A DNA stretch of 64,000 nucleotides. Source: Brucella sp. BE17. Lineage in GTDB: Bacteria; Pseudomonadota; Alphaproteobacteria; Rhizobiales; Rhizobiaceae. Every line of letters begins with the position of its first letter. Position 1 is the first letter of the stretch. The position numbers and the translations under genes were made by a program. The notes under the pieces were generated by a model. That model did no database searches. It was given only the letters and a program-made list of their open reading frames with translations, and had not been told where the DNA came from. Below, in pieces: positions 53,866 through 64,000 of this stretch. The stretch lies in assembly GCF_039545455.1 (NCBI RefSeq), contig NZ_CP154467.1:1488001-1552000 (forward strand), given 5' to 3'.

Positions 53866-55449
53866 TCAAAGCTCGATATAAAGCTTTATCGCTATTGCCG
53901 CGAGCGAAATTGCAATCACAATCTGCGCAATGCGACCCCAACGCGAATGCCGCGCTTCCGCACGCCCAATTGCTTCGGCAGTCGCCGCATCGAAACGCAA
54001 CCCCTTATCAGCCATTTCGTCGAGCGCCGCAGAAGCGCGATCCACCCGCGCCACCAGTTCCGGCGTCTTGCGGGTAAAATGCAACAGCGCATAGGCGCTG
54101 TCTTTCGCATCGAGCAGCATGCCCTGCGGACCGAGATTTTTGGCGATCCAGTCACCAACCACGGGTTCCGCCGCTTTCCACATATTGAAATGCGGATCGA
54201 GCGTTCGTGAAACCCCTTCAACCACCACCATGGTTTTCTGAAGCATCAAGAGTTCCGGACGCGTCTGCATATCGAAAAGCTCCGTCACCTCGAAAAGCAA
54301 CGTCAGAAGCTTGGCCATGGAGATGGTTTCGGCAGGCTGGCCGTGAATGGGTTCGCCAATGGCGCGGATTGCCTGCGCAAAACTTGCCACATCATGGGTA
54401 TGCGGCACATAACCCGCCTCGAAATGTACCTCTGCCACCCGCCTGTAATCGCGTGTGATGAAGCCATAGAGGATTTCAGCCAGAAACCGCCGCTGCTGCT
54501 TGTTGAGCCGACCGGTAATACCGAAATCAACCGCAACGATCATACCCTGATGATCGACGAAGAGATTACCCGGATGCATATCGGCATGGAAAAAACCATC
54601 GCGCAATGTATGGCGCAGGAAAGACTGGATCAGCGTTTCGGCTAGTTTCTTCAGATCGAAACCGGCAGCCGCAAGCCCCGCAATATCCGACATCTTGACG
54701 CCGTCAATCCACTCAAGCGTAAGCACATCGCGACCCGTCCGCTCCCAGTCAACCGTTGGAACGCGGAAGCCCGTATCATCCTTGATGTTCTCGGCGATTT
54801 CCGACAAGGCGGCGGCTTCAAGCCGCAAGTCCATTTCAATACGCGTGCTCTGCGCGAGAGTATCAACCATCTCGACCGGACGTAGCCTGCGTGCAAAAGG
54901 CACATAATGCTCCTGCATCCGCGCGACCATATAAAAACTTTCCAGATCACGCGCAAAACGCTGACGCACACCGGGCCGGATTACCTTGACCGCCACTTTG
55001 CGTGGTACGCCATCCTTGATCACGTCAGCCGGATGCACTTGCGCCATCGAGGCGGCGGCAATGGGTGTGCCGAAATGTGCGAACAGATCATCGATTGTCC
55101 GACCAAGCGACCCCTCGACCGTCTGCACGGCATCAGCCTGCGGGAAAAAATCAAGACGGTCCTGCAGGAGTTCCAGATCGGCGGCAACATCACGACCGAC
55201 GATATCGGGACGGGTTGCCAGAAACTGGCCGAGCTTGACATAAGACGGACCAAGCTTGTTCATCGCCCGCGACATACGCTCCGAACGCTGCATATGCTTT
55301 GCACGCGGACGCGCCAAAAGGCCAGCCATTTTATGGCCCAGCTCAGCAGGACCGGAAAGCCCCTCAGCCGGAAGCGCGCTTATCACGCCTTCGCGGGTCA
55401 AAATCCATCCGGCCCGCATCAGCCGGAACGTGGCAAAAATATTGCTCAT
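53866..55449 (-). CDS. ubiB: Ubiquinone biosynthesis kinase-like protein UbiB
   Basis: 527 residues; an atypical ABC1/ADCK kinase-like ATPase needed for ubiquinone synthesis at the inner membrane. It shows the KxGQ motif LGPSYVKLGQFLATRPD, the alanine-rich loop PIAAASMAQVHPA, invariant Lys in VAVKVIRPG, HADMHPGNLFV, VDFGITGRLN and a C-terminal membrane helix (IVIAISLAAIAIKLYI). Normal length. It follows ubiE on the same strand 37 bases apart. Confidence 0.95.
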   Translation of the reverse strand: MSNIFATFRLMRAGWILTREGVISALPAEGLSGPAELGHKMAGLLARPRAKHMQRSERMSRAMNKLGPSYVKLGQFLATRPDIVGRDVAADLELLQDRLDFFPQADAVQTVEGSLGRTIDDLFAHFGTPIAAASMAQVHPADVIKDGVPRKVAVKVIRPGVRQRFARDLESFYMVARMQEHYVPFARRLRPVEMVDTLAQSTRIEMDLRLEAAALSEIAENIKDDTGFRVPTVDWERTGRDVLTLEWIDGVKMSDIAGLAAAGFDLKKLAETLIQSFLRHTLRDGFFHADMHPGNLFVDHQGMIVAVDFGITGRLNKQQRRFLAEILYGFITRDYRRVAEVHFEAGYVPHTHDVASFAQAIRAIGEPIHGQPAETISMAKLLTLLFEVTELFDMQTRPELLMLQKTMVVVEGVSRTLDPHFNMWKAAEPVVGDWIAKNLGPQGMLLDAKDSAYALLHFTRKTPELVARVDRASAALDEMADKGLRFDAATAEAIGRAEARHSRWGRIAQIVIAISLAAIAIKLYIEL

Positions 55450-55486
55450 TCAGGCGCGCTTTCACTCACAATCAACATAGCTATGC

Positions 55487-56278
55487 TCAAAGCTTCCAAC
55501 CCGAATGAAGTGCTGCAATACCGCCCGTAAAATTACGATAGCTTACGCGATCAAATCCCGCCGTCTCGATCATTCTGGCAAAATCCTGCTGTTTAGGAAA
55601 TTTGCGAATGGATTCGACCAGATAACTGTAGGAATCGGCATCCCCCGTAATCATCTTGCCGATGCGCGGAATGGCATGAAACGACCATTGATCATAAACC
55701 TTGTCGAGGATCGGCAGTTCGACCTCGGAGAACTCGAGGCACAAAAAGCGCCCGCCGGGTTTCAAAACTCGCCAGGCTTCAGATAGAGCCTTGTCGATAT
55801 GCGGCACGTTGCGGATACCGAAAGCAATCGTATAGGCGTCGAAGCTGTTATCCTCGAATGGCAGACTTTCGGCATTAGCCTCGACAAATTCGAGATTATC
55901 GAGGAGGCCCTTCTTGACGGCTCTCTCGCGTCCCACACCAAGCATCGAGCCATTAATATCGAGAACCGTCACATGCGCCTGCTGCCCGGAGGCTTCGACG
56001 ATGCGAAACGCAATATCGCCCGTGCCGCCCGCAACATCAAGCGATGTCCAGCCCGCCCGTTTGGAGGGCGCAAGCCAGGCAATCATCGCATCTTTCCAGA
56101 CGCGGTGCATGCCCGCCGACATCAGATCGTTCATCACGTCGTAACGCTTGGCGACCTTATGGAAAACATCATTGACCAGGTTTTGCTTTTCAGTCTCGTT
56201 CACCGCTCGAAAGCCGAATGAGTGCTCCATGCCGCCTTCTGCGCCCACCCGGTCCGCATTGCCTTTTTGCTGGCTCAT
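55487..56278 (-). CDS. ubiE: Ubiquinone/menaquinone methyltransferase UbiE
   Basis: 263 residues. SAM-dependent C-methylation step of ubiquinone synthesis. SAM motif [62 protein letters not shown] and the family end [13 protein letters not shown]. It is first of the ubiE-ubiB pair, as in many rhizobiales. No defect is seen. Confidence 0.96.
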   Translation of the reverse strand: MSQQKGNADRVGAEGGMEHSFGFRAVNETEKQNLVNDVFHKVAKRYDVMNDLMSAGMHRVWKDAMIAWLAPSKRAGWTSLDVAGGTGDIAFRIVEASGQQAHVTVLDINGSMLGVGRERAVKKGLLDNLEFVEANAESLPFEDNSFDAYTIAFGIRNVPHIDKALSEAWRVLKPGGRFLCLEFSEVELPILDKVYDQWSFHAIPRIGKMITGDADSYSYLVESIRKFPKQQDFARMIETAGFDRVSYRNFTGGIAALHSGWKL

Positions 56279-56611
56279 AGCTCATCCTGCTTTTAATTTT
56301 TACGACGATGATTTCAGTCATCCATATAAAGCTTGTACCCTATGATACAAGCCTGCTCTCTAATTGGCACACTCTATATTGACGAAGACGATAATGGCAC
56401 AAAGCTGTTACCACTACCCCTTTTGTGTATATCGACGCATTTATGACGGCGTGCCGTGATGCACCGGCTTGCGTTTGGCATAAAAATGATCGAAGAAACA
56501 TAAAAATACGCGTGCGCCTGCCACGCTTTTTCCGATGCGTTTCCTTATCCGTTTTCGGGGGGCGCACTCTGCCGCCAAGGCTAAAGCGATAAAAAGAAAA
56601 GTGGAAAGATC
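56279..56611. other. Intergenic region between ubiE and upp
   Basis: 333 bases with divergent promoters. No gene or clear regulatory RNA seen. Confidence 0.5.
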
Positions 56612-57238
56612 ATGGGCGTTACAGTCGTCAGCCATCCCCTTGTCCAGCACAAGCTCACAATTATGCGCAAGCGCGAAACCTCGACCGGCAGCTTTCGCCG
56701 GCTATTGAAGGAAATATCGCTGCTGCTCTGCTATGAAGTAACACGTGATCTCGAACTCACCACAACCACCATCCAAACGCCGCTGGTAGAAATGGAAGCC
56801 CCCATTCTCGAAGGCAAGAAACTTGTTTTCGCCTCCATCCTGCGTGCAGGCAACGGTCTGCTGGAAGGCATGCTCGATCTGGTGCCCGCGGCTCGCGTTG
56901 CCCATATCGGCCTTTATCGTGATCATGACACGCTTCAGCCCATCGAATATTATTTCAAAGCGCCCGAAGACATCGTCAATCGCCTCATCATCGTGGTCGA
57001 CCCGATGTTGGCTACCGCTAATTCGGCCATTGCGGCAATCGACAAGCTAAAAGAGCGCGGCGCAACCAATATCCGTTTCCTCTGCCTGCTGGCTTCACCT
57101 GAAGGCGTAGAGCGCTTCACGAAGGCCCATCCCGATGTCGATATATTTACCGCTTCAATCGATGATCGTCTCGACGAGAAAGGCTATATCGTACCGGGCC
57201 TTGGGGATGCGGGCGACCGTATGTACGGCACGAAGTAA
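56612..57238 (+). CDS. upp: Uracil phosphoribosyltransferase
   Basis: 208 residues. Salvage enzyme converting uracil and PRPP to UMP. It has the N-terminal [20 protein letters not shown], the [16 protein letters not shown] segment, the PRPP-binding site [11 protein letters not shown] and the uracil-binding [17 protein letters not shown]. Full length and conventional. AAAGTGGAAAG precedes the start. Confidence 0.97.
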   Translation: MGVTVVSHPLVQHKLTIMRKRETSTGSFRRLLKEISLLLCYEVTRDLELTTTTIQTPLVEMEAPILEGKKLVFASILRAGNGLLEGMLDLVPAARVAHIGLYRDHDTLQPIEYYFKAPEDIVNRLIIVVDPMLATANSAIAAIDKLKERGATNIRFLCLLASPEGVERFTKAHPDVDIFTASIDDRLDEKGYIVPGLGDAGDRMYGTK

Positions 57239-57285
57239 CAGCCGCCTTTTTCTGTTCCAACCCTCGCACGAACGGACCTGACACC

Positions 57286-57492
57286 ATGAACAAGGAAGAA
57301 CGTCTTACCGAGCTTGAAATCCGGATCGTCGAACAGGAAAAAACCATCGATGAATTGTCTTCCGTGCTCGCGCAGCAATGGAAAACAATCGACCAGCTTT
57401 CCAAGAAGCTGAACGCCCTCACTGACCAATTTTTGCTTCTTGAAGAACAGGCCGCACCGGACGTGCCTGTCACCAAGCCACCTCACTGGTGA
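57286..57492 (+). CDS. slyX: SlyX-family protein
   Basis: 68 residues, a single coiled coil starting MNKEERLTELEIRIVEQEKT, then ELSSVLAQQWKTIDQLSKKL and ending with the family's Pro-rich PVTKPPHW. Function of the family is unknown. It lies four bases before the GNAT gene, so likely cotranslated with it. Confidence 0.88.
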   Translation: MNKEERLTELEIRIVEQEKTIDELSSVLAQQWKTIDQLSKKLNALTDQFLLLEEQAAPDVPVTKPPHW

Positions 57493-57496
57493 TCCG

Positions 57497-57958
57497 ATGC
57501 TCAAAATTATTGATCTGGCCACCCGGCCTGATCTCATCCCGATCTGTGCTAACTGGAACCATGGCGAATGGGGTGCATCGAGCGGCATGGACCGGGATAC
57601 AGTCCTGCTGGCTTTTGAAAAACTCATTCAATCCGCTGATCGGCAAGCTGCACGCATAGCGCTCTGGAACGGGGAAGCAGCCGGACTTGCACTGCTCATT
57701 GACAATGATCTGGAAACCCATCCTCATCTGACACCATGGATAGCAAGCGTCTTCGTCAGCCCCGCGCATCGCGGCAAAGGCATTGCCAAAAAGCTGGTTG
57801 GCGAAATCGAGGCCGCGGCCGCAGCCTTGGGCTACAAGGAAGCCTATCTCTACACCGAAAAACCGGATCTTTACCGACAAGTCGGCTGGCATGATTTTGA
57901 GGAACTCAACGATGAGAATGCCGGAATGCTGATCCTAAGAAAGCAGATCGCACGATAA
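57497..57958 (+). CDS. GNAT-family N-acetyltransferase
   Basis: 153 residues from ATG 57497. Acetyl-CoA binding segment [20 protein letters not shown] (the R/Q-x-x-G-x-G/A pattern as RGKGIA) and [21 protein letters not shown]. The substrate is unknown. The gene starts four bases after slyX. A longer frame reading through slyX is not preferred. Confidence 0.87.
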   Translation: MLKIIDLATRPDLIPICANWNHGEWGASSGMDRDTVLLAFEKLIQSADRQAARIALWNGEAAGLALLIDNDLETHPHLTPWIASVFVSPAHRGKGIAKKLVGEIEAAAAALGYKEAYLYTEKPDLYRQVGWHDFEELNDENAGMLILRKQIAR

Positions 57959-58022
57959 AACAATGAAACGCGCGCTAAGCGCGCGATCATGGCCCTCAAT
58001 CGCTTAAAATGATTCAGATTAC

Positions 58023-58679
58023 TCATTGCGCACGCGGCATGGGGCAACTCACTCCTGTGCCCCGCAATCCGCAATAACCGTTCGGGTTTTTTGCAAGATA
58101 TTGCTGATGATAATCCTCGGCGTAATAAAACTCCGGCGCATCGGCAATTTCGGTGGTGATCGGTCCAAGCCCCTTTGCAGCTAGGGCCTTGGCGTAGACT
58201 TCATGACTTTTTTCGACCACGCCACGATCTGCATCGTTAAAAGTATAAATGACCGAACGATAGGTCGTACCGATATCGTTGCCCTGACGCATACCCTGAG
58301 TGGGATCGTGTTCTTCCCAGAAAAGCATCAGCAATTCATTGAGATCGACCCGCTTGGGATCATAAACCACGAGCACGACTTCGGCGTGCCCCGTCAACCC
58401 CGTGCACGTTTCTTCATAGGTCGGGTTGGGTGTTATACCGCCAGCATAACCGACCGCGGTTACATAGACGCCAGGCATCTCCCAAAACATCCGTTCAGCA
58501 CCCCAGAAACACCCCATACCGAACAGGATTGTTTTAAAGCCATCCGGCCATGGACCTTCGAGTGGGTGACCGGTGACGAAATGGCCAGCCGGGATCGCAA
58601 CAGGCTTCGCACGTCCCGGTAATGCATCGTCAGCCGTCGGCATTTCGATCTTTTTGCGATAGGTGTCGAAAAAAGGCAT
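58023..58679 (-). CDS. msrA: Peptide methionine sulfoxide reductase A
   Basis: 218 residues. Repairs S-methionine sulfoxide in proteins with thioredoxin as donor. The catalytic motif is GMGCFWGAE (Cys about 57), with [22 protein letters not shown], the [20 protein letters not shown] segment and YHQQYL at the C-terminal part. The ending [13 protein letters not shown] supplies resolving cysteines. Typical of the long alphaproteobacterial form. Confidence 0.95.
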   Translation of the reverse strand: MPFFDTYRKKIEMPTADDALPGRAKPVAIPAGHFVTGHPLEGPWPDGFKTILFGMGCFWGAERMFWEMPGVYVTAVGYAGGITPNPTYEETCTGLTGHAEVVLVVYDPKRVDLNELLMLFWEEHDPTQGMRQGNDIGTTYRSVIYTFNDADRGVVEKSHEVYAKALAAKGLGPITTEIADAPEFYYAEDYHQQYLAKNPNGYCGLRGTGVSCPMPRAQ

Positions 58680-58705
58680 GGGCGATAACTCCTGAGGCTG
58701 GATTG

Positions 58706-59026
58706 TCAGGCGGTAAAGCGTCCCAGAGGCCGCTTACGCCGATATCCCGCTATATAGAACAATAATGCAAGCACCCCGAAAACGAACCAGCCGGGCTGCG
58801 CCAGCACCGGGACGAGGATCTTTTCCCAAGCACCCTCTCCTATATAGTGCGCTGTCAACGTTTGTGCATCGGCAACGGATTCAGGATTATAGTTCGACCA
58901 GATGAACAGCAGAGACCGACTGACGGGCTGCGCCGCACCGATCGAACGTGCACCGTCGAGTACGGCAAACACGACAGACAGCATCAGAAAAATAATCGCG
59001 CAAACCCGCAAAATAATTTGGATCAT
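58706..59026 (-). CDS. Small two-helix membrane protein
   Basis: 106 residues with an N-terminal helix ([20 protein letters not shown]), a polar loop ([14 protein letters not shown]) and a second helix ([15 protein letters not shown]), ending in a basic tail ([10 protein letters not shown]). Common near msrA in rhizobiales but without known function. Start ATG 59026. Confidence 0.75.
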   Translation of the reverse strand: MIQIILRVCAIIFLMLSVVFAVLDGARSIGAAQPVSRSLLFIWSNYNPESVADAQTLTAHYIGEGAWEKILVPVLAQPGWFVFGVLALLFYIAGYRRKRPLGRFTA

Positions 59027-59387
59027 GATTCTCTGCTCAAGCCTCGCTTCTCCTAGCCATTCTTGCCTATTCCGCTCTACTCGCCTGCCGGTACCGGCAG
59101 ATTGACATCATATCACAAGACGAGCGTGCCCTTCAAAATCGCAAAAAGAAAAAGTTCCGCATTAAAAGTGTTTAAAAACAAACAATTGGCCAGACTTTCA
59201 TCCAAAAGAAACTCAAGAAAGATATTTGATTGAAAAACTTGCAAATATCGGTTGATCCGGAGTGTATTCTGGCTATATTGCGCGCCGCGACCATTGATTG
59301 GCGACCAACCAGCGCCTGTTAGAAAATGGTATCTCGTTTGCAGATAGAAATCACCGCCGGATGCGGTCTCCCTGCAAAATATAAAAC
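59027..59387. other. Intergenic region between small membrane protein gene and tRNA-Ser
   Basis: 361 bases with no gene I support. The apparent frame on the minus strand spanning into the tRNA is a shadow of the tRNA. Confidence 0.55.
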
Positions 59388-59477
59388 GGAGAGGTGGCCG
59401 AGTGGTTGAAGGCGCACGCCTGGAAAGTGTGTATACGGGGAACCGTATCGCGGGTTCGAATCCCGCTCTCTCCGCCA
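59388..59477 (+). tRNA. tRNA-Ser (anticodon GGA), CCA encoded
   Basis: Class II tRNA: acceptor GGAGAGG pairs with TCTCTCC (last pair G-T), anticodon stem CACGC/GTGTG with loop CTGGAAA and anticodon GGA, long variable arm (TACGGGGAACCGTA), T-arm GCGGGTTCGAATCCCGC. Discriminator G59474 and genomic CCA 59475-59477. Confidence 0.97.
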
Positions 59478-59498
59478 TTTGATGTTCGCTCAGAATAT

Positions 59499-60629
59499 TT
59501 AGAAAAGCGATGCAATGCGCGCAGAGTTTTGCGCAGGCATGTGCGGCACCACGACAAGCTGCTTCACGTCACCGCGTTTGAAGGCACGCAGGAAGCGGGC
59601 ATAATCGCGAAACACTACGCAGCCGTTGGAATCGCCACGCCGTCGCAGCATATAAGTGTGCGCTAGCAACCCATCACGATTATAGCGGTTGTTGCCGTCG
59701 ATCGGTGTCAGGCGAATAGCCTCCACGCCATGAAAGAGCGCCTCACGCATGCGCAGATTATAGGTATGGGGCGGTGTCGGTCCACGGTTTTTCTGCTTCG
59801 TATAATTCGGGTTGTCGCGCATGGCGCCAAGCCCGGAATGCGCTTCCAGCCGTTCACCGTTCGGCATATAAACGGTTGCTGCGGCAATATCGTAAACAGC
59901 CACACGATTCCCATACGCATGCGCATGGGAAGTTCCAAACAGGCGGCGACCGGGGCTATCCGTTTCAGCCGTTTGCGGCGCATAGGCAAATCTGGACGGA
60001 GCCTGTTTGCGCGGGACGGCGATAACAGGCTTTCTTGCGGGCAGCGGAACGTCTTCAGGCAAAAATTCTTCGTCACGGGAGAAATCGGCGACGGTAGCTT
60101 TCGTTTCCCGTTCGGGCGCCAATTCCGGAAGCGGCACTGAATGTTCGGCTGATGCAAGACGGACTGGTTCAGCATCTTGTAGAATGGTTACGTAAGCCAG
60201 AGCCGTCGCTTTGAGTGCAGCCAGTTTTTCACCCAAAATATCAGCGATTGGCGTGACTTCGATCACCGATTGAGGGCCAATATCTGTGATAATCGGCCTG
60301 TCCTCTGCCGCGAACCTGCGGCGCCAGTCGAGATTGGAATAGGCGGATTGCGCCGTATATGCATTGATAAAACTCTGCCGTATCGATTGTGACGGCGCGT
60401 GTTTCTGTTGACCTAGCGCTAGCGGCAGGCGACGCATAACCGGGACAATAGGCGCATAGGCCGGAATGATCGCTTCCAGTGTTCCGAGCGCTGCCATGAT
60501 CCAGCTCGCCGTAAGGATTGCCGCCAGAAGCAAAGCTAAAAACCGCGCAAAACCTTGCCATCCAAATGGAAGCCCGATGCTCTTGCTGCGTGGAGCCGCA
60601 TAATCATACATATCTGTTGCAAACGCCAT
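59499..60629 (-). CDS. DUF2778-domain membrane-anchored protein
   Basis: 376 residues from ATG 60629; an upstream TTG at 60683 is also in frame. One membrane helix near the N-terminus ([19 protein letters not shown]), a long periplasmic region, and a C-terminal DUF2778 domain with [20 protein letters not shown] and the L,D-transpeptidase-like motif [15 protein letters not shown] containing His/Ser/Gly/Cys-like residues. Related domains resemble cell-wall L,D-transpeptidases, so a cell-envelope role is likely but not proven. Confidence 0.82.
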   Translation of the reverse strand: MAFATDMYDYAAPRSKSIGLPFGWQGFARFLALLLAAILTASWIMAALGTLEAIIPAYAPIVPVMRRLPLALGQQKHAPSQSIRQSFINAYTAQSAYSNLDWRRRFAAEDRPIITDIGPQSVIEVTPIADILGEKLAALKATALAYVTILQDAEPVRLASAEHSVPLPELAPERETKATVADFSRDEEFLPEDVPLPARKPVIAVPRKQAPSRFAYAPQTAETDSPGRRLFGTSHAHAYGNRVAVYDIAAATVYMPNGERLEAHSGLGAMRDNPNYTKQKNRGPTPPHTYNLRMREALFHGVEAIRLTPIDGNNRYNRDGLLAHTYMLRRRGDSNGCVVFRDYARFLRAFKRGDVKQLVVVPHMPAQNSARIASLF

Positions 60630-60873
60630 GATACCAACCGTACTGGAACGCGGTTCTGTTTCTTCTGCAAAAGCCGATAGCAAGGAAGAGGCTCAAAACC
60701 TTGACATCAGAATGACGAATTATGGTAACCAAATCCTTACAAACCAAGACCCGGTGCAAAATTGCACTGATCCTGTTTCACTGCATTACCTGTTACTAAT
60801 GCGAATGAACGCTTGGTCTCAAACAGGCTAAATGTCATCCTGTCTTGGTACAGCCCCCATCTGGAGAAGTTTG

Positions 60874-61884
60874 ATGCGCCAGCAGTTCGACCTTTTTGCC
60901 CCTCCCGCCGAGGAGAGGGAAGGACGAGCAAGCGTGCATCGCCCGCGCCAGAAACCACGCTCCGAACAAGGCAGAGTGGTCGTTCCCGATGAAGCGGAGA
61001 TGGTCAGGCGCCTTAAAGATAGCGGATGTTATCGTATCTTGCAGCGTCTTGATCCGCCGCCAACTGTTGCTGATCCCGACCGAGTGGCCTTTCCGCGTCT
61101 TGGCATAGTGATCGACACGGAAACCACCGGGCTTAATCCCTCGCAGGAAGAAATTATCGAAATTGGCGCTGTTGTCTTTTGCTATGCCGATGACGGCAGC
61201 ATTGGCGATGTTTGTGCGACCTTTGGCGCTTTACAGCAACCATCAAAACCCATTCCCGCAGAAATCACCCGCATCACCGGCATTACCGATGACATGGTAA
61301 AGGGACAAACGATCCCAAGAGAAGAACTGGAAAGGCTGATCGGTGAAGCCGATATCATCATTGCGCATAATGCCGGCTTCGACAGGCCTTTTCTGGAGCG
61401 TTTTTCACCCGTCTTTGCCAACAAGCCATGGGCTTGCTCAGTCAAGGAAGTGGACTGGACCGCGCGTGGTTTTGAAGGTGCCAAACTTGGCTATCTGATC
61501 GGGCAGAGCGGCTATTTCCATAATGGCCATCGCGCCGAAGATGATTGCCAAGCCTTGCTGGCGGTTTTGAAAGAACAATCGGGTAAGACAACGCCTTTTG
61601 CCGAATTGCTGAAAGCCAGCCAGAAATCGCGCCTGCGCATCTATGCCGAAAACAGCCCGTTCGAGATGAAAGATCATCTCAAAGCCCGCGGCTATCGCTG
61701 GTCGGACGGTAATGACGGACGCCCCAAATCATGGTGGACCGAAGTAGGTGAAGACGAACTTGAGGCCGAGCTTGAATATCTTCGCACCGAGATTTACGGC
61801 TGGCGCGATGCGGAACCGCTGATCCAGAAACTGACCGCCATGGAACGCTACAAGGAACGTGCTCCCGTTCGTCCGCGCACCTAA
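60874..61884 (+). CDS. DnaQ-like 3'-5' exonuclease (DEDDh)
   Basis: 336 residues from ATG 60874 (GGAGAAG upstream). The exonuclease domain begins at about residue 70: GIVIDTETTGLNPSQEEIIE (DE), IIAHNAGFDRPF (D) and NGHRAEDDCQALLAV (h and D). The C-terminal 60 residues carry a conserved ENSPFEMKDHLKARGYRWS module found in some DnaQ homologues annotated as polymerase III epsilon-like. The N-terminal 60 residues are low complexity. Role in repair or RNA/DNA trimming; it is not the main epsilon subunit by layout. Confidence 0.87.
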   Translation: MRQQFDLFAPPAEEREGRASVHRPRQKPRSEQGRVVVPDEAEMVRRLKDSGCYRILQRLDPPPTVADPDRVAFPRLGIVIDTETTGLNPSQEEIIEIGAVVFCYADDGSIGDVCATFGALQQPSKPIPAEITRITGITDDMVKGQTIPREELERLIGEADIIIAHNAGFDRPFLERFSPVFANKPWACSVKEVDWTARGFEGAKLGYLIGQSGYFHNGHRAEDDCQALLAVLKEQSGKTTPFAELLKASQKSRLRIYAENSPFEMKDHLKARGYRWSDGNDGRPKSWWTEVGEDELEAELEYLRTEIYGWRDAEPLIQKLTAMERYKERAPVRPRT

Positions 61885-63455
61885 ACGGGCTTCAGTACCG
61901 CATTTATTAATGCCTTTGTATAGGCATGTTGCGGATGGTCGAAAACCTGTGCCGTCGGCCCTTCCTCGACAATAAGGCCTTGATATAGGACGGCTACACG
62001 GTCGGTGACAGTGTGCACGACGCCAAGATCATGGCTGATGAAAAGATAGCTGAGGCCGAATTTCTTGCGCAGTTCCAGCATCAGTTCGAGAACCTGCGCC
62101 TGAATGGATGCATCAAGCGCCGAGACGGGTTCATCGGCAATAATCAGTGCGGGACGGGTGATGAGCGCACGCGCAATTGCAATGCGCTGGCGTTGCCCGC
62201 CGGAAAACTCATGCGGGTATTTTTGCGCGGCTTCTTTTGGCAACCCCACCGCTTCAAGCACCTCGTAAATCCGGGCACCGCGTTCCAAAGCGCTTGTTTG
62301 CGGTTCTAATGAGACGACCGGCTCAGCAAGGATACGACCGACCTTGTGACGCGGATCGAGCGAACCGTAAGGGTCCTGAAAGATCGCCTGAAAGCCTTTA
62401 CGGGCCGTGCGCAATCCTTCACGGCTCAAGGTATAAATGTCCTGTCCGGCAATCAGAACCTGTCCCGCTTGCGGCTTTTCAAGCCCCATGATGGCACGCG
62501 CCAGCGTCGATTTGCCAGAACCGCTTTCGCCCACAATGCCAACACTCTCGCCTTGGGCGATCTCCAGATTGATGCCATGCAATGCCCTGACTTTCTGCTG
62601 TCGGGCAAACAGCGATGTGCGCGGCAATGGATAATCGCGCACAAGGTTTTTTACTTGCAAAATGGGCTTGGTTGCAAAATGTTCTGACGGCGGCAAGTCA
62701 TGTGTTTGAGGCTGCGCCAGTTCGCGCATGACGGTCTTTGTTTCACCCGCCTTGACGATACGTCCTTGCTCCATGACGGCGACACGCTCCGTCATGCGCG
62801 ACACAACACCAAGATCATGGCTGATCAGCATCAGCGCCATGCCCGTCTCCTCGATCAATTCATCGAGAAGCGTCAGAATTTGTGCCTGCACCGTCACATC
62901 AAGCGCTGTAGTCGGTTCGTCGGCAATCAACAGATCGGGCGCACAGGCAATGGCCATGGCAATCATCACGCGCTGGCGCTGCCCGCCGGACAGTTGATGC
63001 GGATAAAGATCAAGATCAAAGCGCGGCGCGGGCAGCCCGACACGGTCCAGCAGACGTCGCGCCTCGCGCTCGGCATTGGCACGGCTTTCGCCAAGATGCA
63101 GACGGCGTCCTTCTGTAATCTGGGCACCGATGCTTTTGACCGGATTAAGCGCCGTCATCGGCTCCTGAAAGATCATCGCCATGCGCCGTCCACGTAAGGT
63201 ACAAAGCTTGGTCTCCGGCAGGGTGATGAGGTTTTCGCCCTCAAAGCAAAGATTTCCGCTTGCGCGCATTGTTTCAGGCAACAGCCCCATCACGGCCAGT
63301 GCCGCCATGGATTTGCCGCTGCCGGACGGACCCACGATGCCGAGACGCTCGCCGCGATCAAGCGTCAGCGTGATGCCCGACAGGATATCGACGGAGCGAG
63401 CCGCGGAATGAAGTGCTACCGACAGATCTGCCAATTCAAGAAGAGGTGCGCTCAT
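61881..63455 (-). CDS. Dual ATP-binding subunit of a peptide-type ABC importer
   Basis: 524 residues from ATG 63455. Two ATPase halves: first with [12 protein letters not shown], signature [10 protein letters not shown] and [12 protein letters not shown]; second with [28 protein letters not shown] and [14 protein letters not shown]. Half two shows the oligopeptide-type C-terminal extension ([12 protein letters not shown]). This is the YejF-type fused OppD/OppF layout, so it would import oligopeptides or nickel. The start overlaps the preceding permease gene by four bases. Converges with the DnaQ-like gene, four bases overlapping. Confidence 0.9.
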   Translation of the reverse strand: MSAPLLELADLSVALHSAARSVDILSGITLTLDRGERLGIVGPSGSGKSMAALAVMGLLPETMRASGNLCFEGENLITLPETKLCTLRGRRMAMIFQEPMTALNPVKSIGAQITEGRRLHLGESRANAEREARRLLDRVGLPAPRFDLDLYPHQLSGGQRQRVMIAMAIACAPDLLIADEPTTALDVTVQAQILTLLDELIEETGMALMLISHDLGVVSRMTERVAVMEQGRIVKAGETKTVMRELAQPQTHDLPPSEHFATKPILQVKNLVRDYPLPRTSLFARQQKVRALHGINLEIAQGESVGIVGESGSGKSTLARAIMGLEKPQAGQVLIAGQDIYTLSREGLRTARKGFQAIFQDPYGSLDPRHKVGRILAEPVVSLEPQTSALERGARIYEVLEAVGLPKEAAQKYPHEFSGGQRQRIAIARALITRPALIIADEPVSALDASIQAQVLELMLELRKKFGLSYLFISHDLGVVHTVTDRVAVLYQGLIVEEGPTAQVFDHPQHAYTKALINAVLKPV

Positions 63456-64000
63456 CCTTGCCTCCGCAATCGCGGGTCGAGAATGTCGCGCAAACCATCG
63501 CCCAGCATGTTGAGGCCCAAAACGGCAAAGGTGATGGCAAGACCGGGGAAGAGCGCAAGCCACGGCGCATCGTAAATAAAGGTCTGGGCATCGTTGAGCA
63601 TCTTGCCCCAGCTTGGAGCGGGCGGCTGTGTTCCCAGTCCGACATAGGAGAGCCCCGCTTCGGCAACAATTGCCAGTGCAAACTGGATCGTCATCTGCAC
63701 AATCAGCACGTGATTGATATTGGGCAGGACATGCGACACCGTTATGGCAGCGTCGCTGCGCCCGGCACAGCGTGCCGCCAGCACATAATCACGCTGCCAT
63801 ATGCCAAGGGCTGCGCCACGCGTGACACGCGCGAAGACCGGAATGTTGAAAATACCAATGGCAATCATCGCATTGATCGCACCGGGGCCGAAAATCGCCG
63901 TGATGATGACGGCGGTCAAAAGGGCCGGAAAGGCAAAGGCCAGATCTGTCATGCGCATGACAAACCCATCCACATAACCGCCACGTGCCGCCGCAATCGC
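63452..64000 (-). CDS. ABC importer permease, DppC/YejE type (5' end outside window)
   Basis: The frame is open to base 64000; only the C-terminal 182 residues are visible. It has at least three membrane helices (LAFAFPALLTAVIITAIFGP onward) and the EAA loop AGRSDAAITVSHVLPNINH, then LGLNMLGDGLRDILDPRLRR, all typical of the second permease of dipeptide/oligopeptide importers. It is upstream of and overlaps the ATPase gene, so they form one operon. Confidence 0.92.
   Translation of the reverse strand, partial: AIAAARGGYVDGFVMRMTDLAFAFPALLTAVIITAIFGPGAINAMIAIGIFNIPVFARVTRGAALGIWQRDYVLAARCAGRSDAAITVSHVLPNINHVLIVQMTIQFALAIVAEAGLSYVGLGTQPPAPSWGKMLNDAQTFIYDAPWLALFPGLAITFAVLGLNMLGDGLRDILDPRLRRQG

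Noticed and set aside
57969..57985. CGCGCGC/GCGCGCG hairpin after the GNAT gene
   Set aside because: Perfect stem but no T-run, so I do not list it as a terminator.
59113..59478. Minus-strand frame starting [14 protein letters not shown]
   Set aside because: Antisense of tRNA-Ser; a familiar false annotation.

Overview
The window looks like a chromosome segment of a Brucellaceae alphaproteobacterium (Brucella, formerly Ochrobactrum, or a close relative). I infer this from a BA14K-family antigen, EcfG-type GGAAC-N16/17-CGTT promoters, an HWE-family histidine kinase, alphaproteobacterial UbiE/UbiB/CoaBC/Upp neighbours and moderate-to-high GC core genes. No database search was run; every family assignment rests on recognisable motifs and recalled family features.

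Core, 1-3161: the end of an MsbA-like ABC exporter, dapB, gpmA and tRNA-Leu(CAG). Genomic island, about 3143-22607 (19.4 kb): bounded by an imperfect 88-90 bp direct repeat that begins inside the 3' end of tRNA-Leu and includes its terminator. Its left part is a mobility module: a P4-type integrase with a cluster of TTTGTTGGTA sites, an AlpA-like regulator, an HTH/zinc-ribbon protein, a second tyrosine recombinase and two unknown proteins. The rest is almost all defence-like. It holds an Mrr-type nuclease; an MmeI-like methyltransferase, SF2 helicase and GIY-YIG nuclease operon; a Gabija-like GajA/GajB pair; a PIN-domain protein; and a retron-type reverse transcriptase fused to a TOPRIM domain. 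A 137-nt region closed by an exact 12-bp inverted repeat lies directly before the reverse transcriptase and is a strong candidate for its msr-msd RNA.

Stress and envelope region, 22.9-45 kb: SDR oxidoreductase, PPC-domain protein, FMN-binding general-stress protein, BA14K protein, several small or membrane proteins, Ldh-family reductase, HWE kinase, cold-shock protein, and S21 with small proteins. Several genes have EcfG-like promoters, suggesting a patch of the general stress regulon. It is followed by a VWA/YfbK-like protein, a secreted YezG-like protein, an ECF sigma factor with a membrane partner, and a run of secreted or lipoprotein unknowns.

Core, 44.8-64 kb: bluB, a membrane alpha/beta-hydrolase-like protein, an EEP-family phosphatase, cardiolipin synthase, HdeD-like protein, prfC, coaBC (with an unusual N-terminal ribbon-helix-helix domain and a palindrome just upstream), ubiB, ubiE, upp, slyX, a GNAT protein, msrA, tRNA-Ser(GGA), a DUF2778 protein, a DnaQ-like exonuclease, and the ATPase and partial permease of a peptide-type ABC importer.
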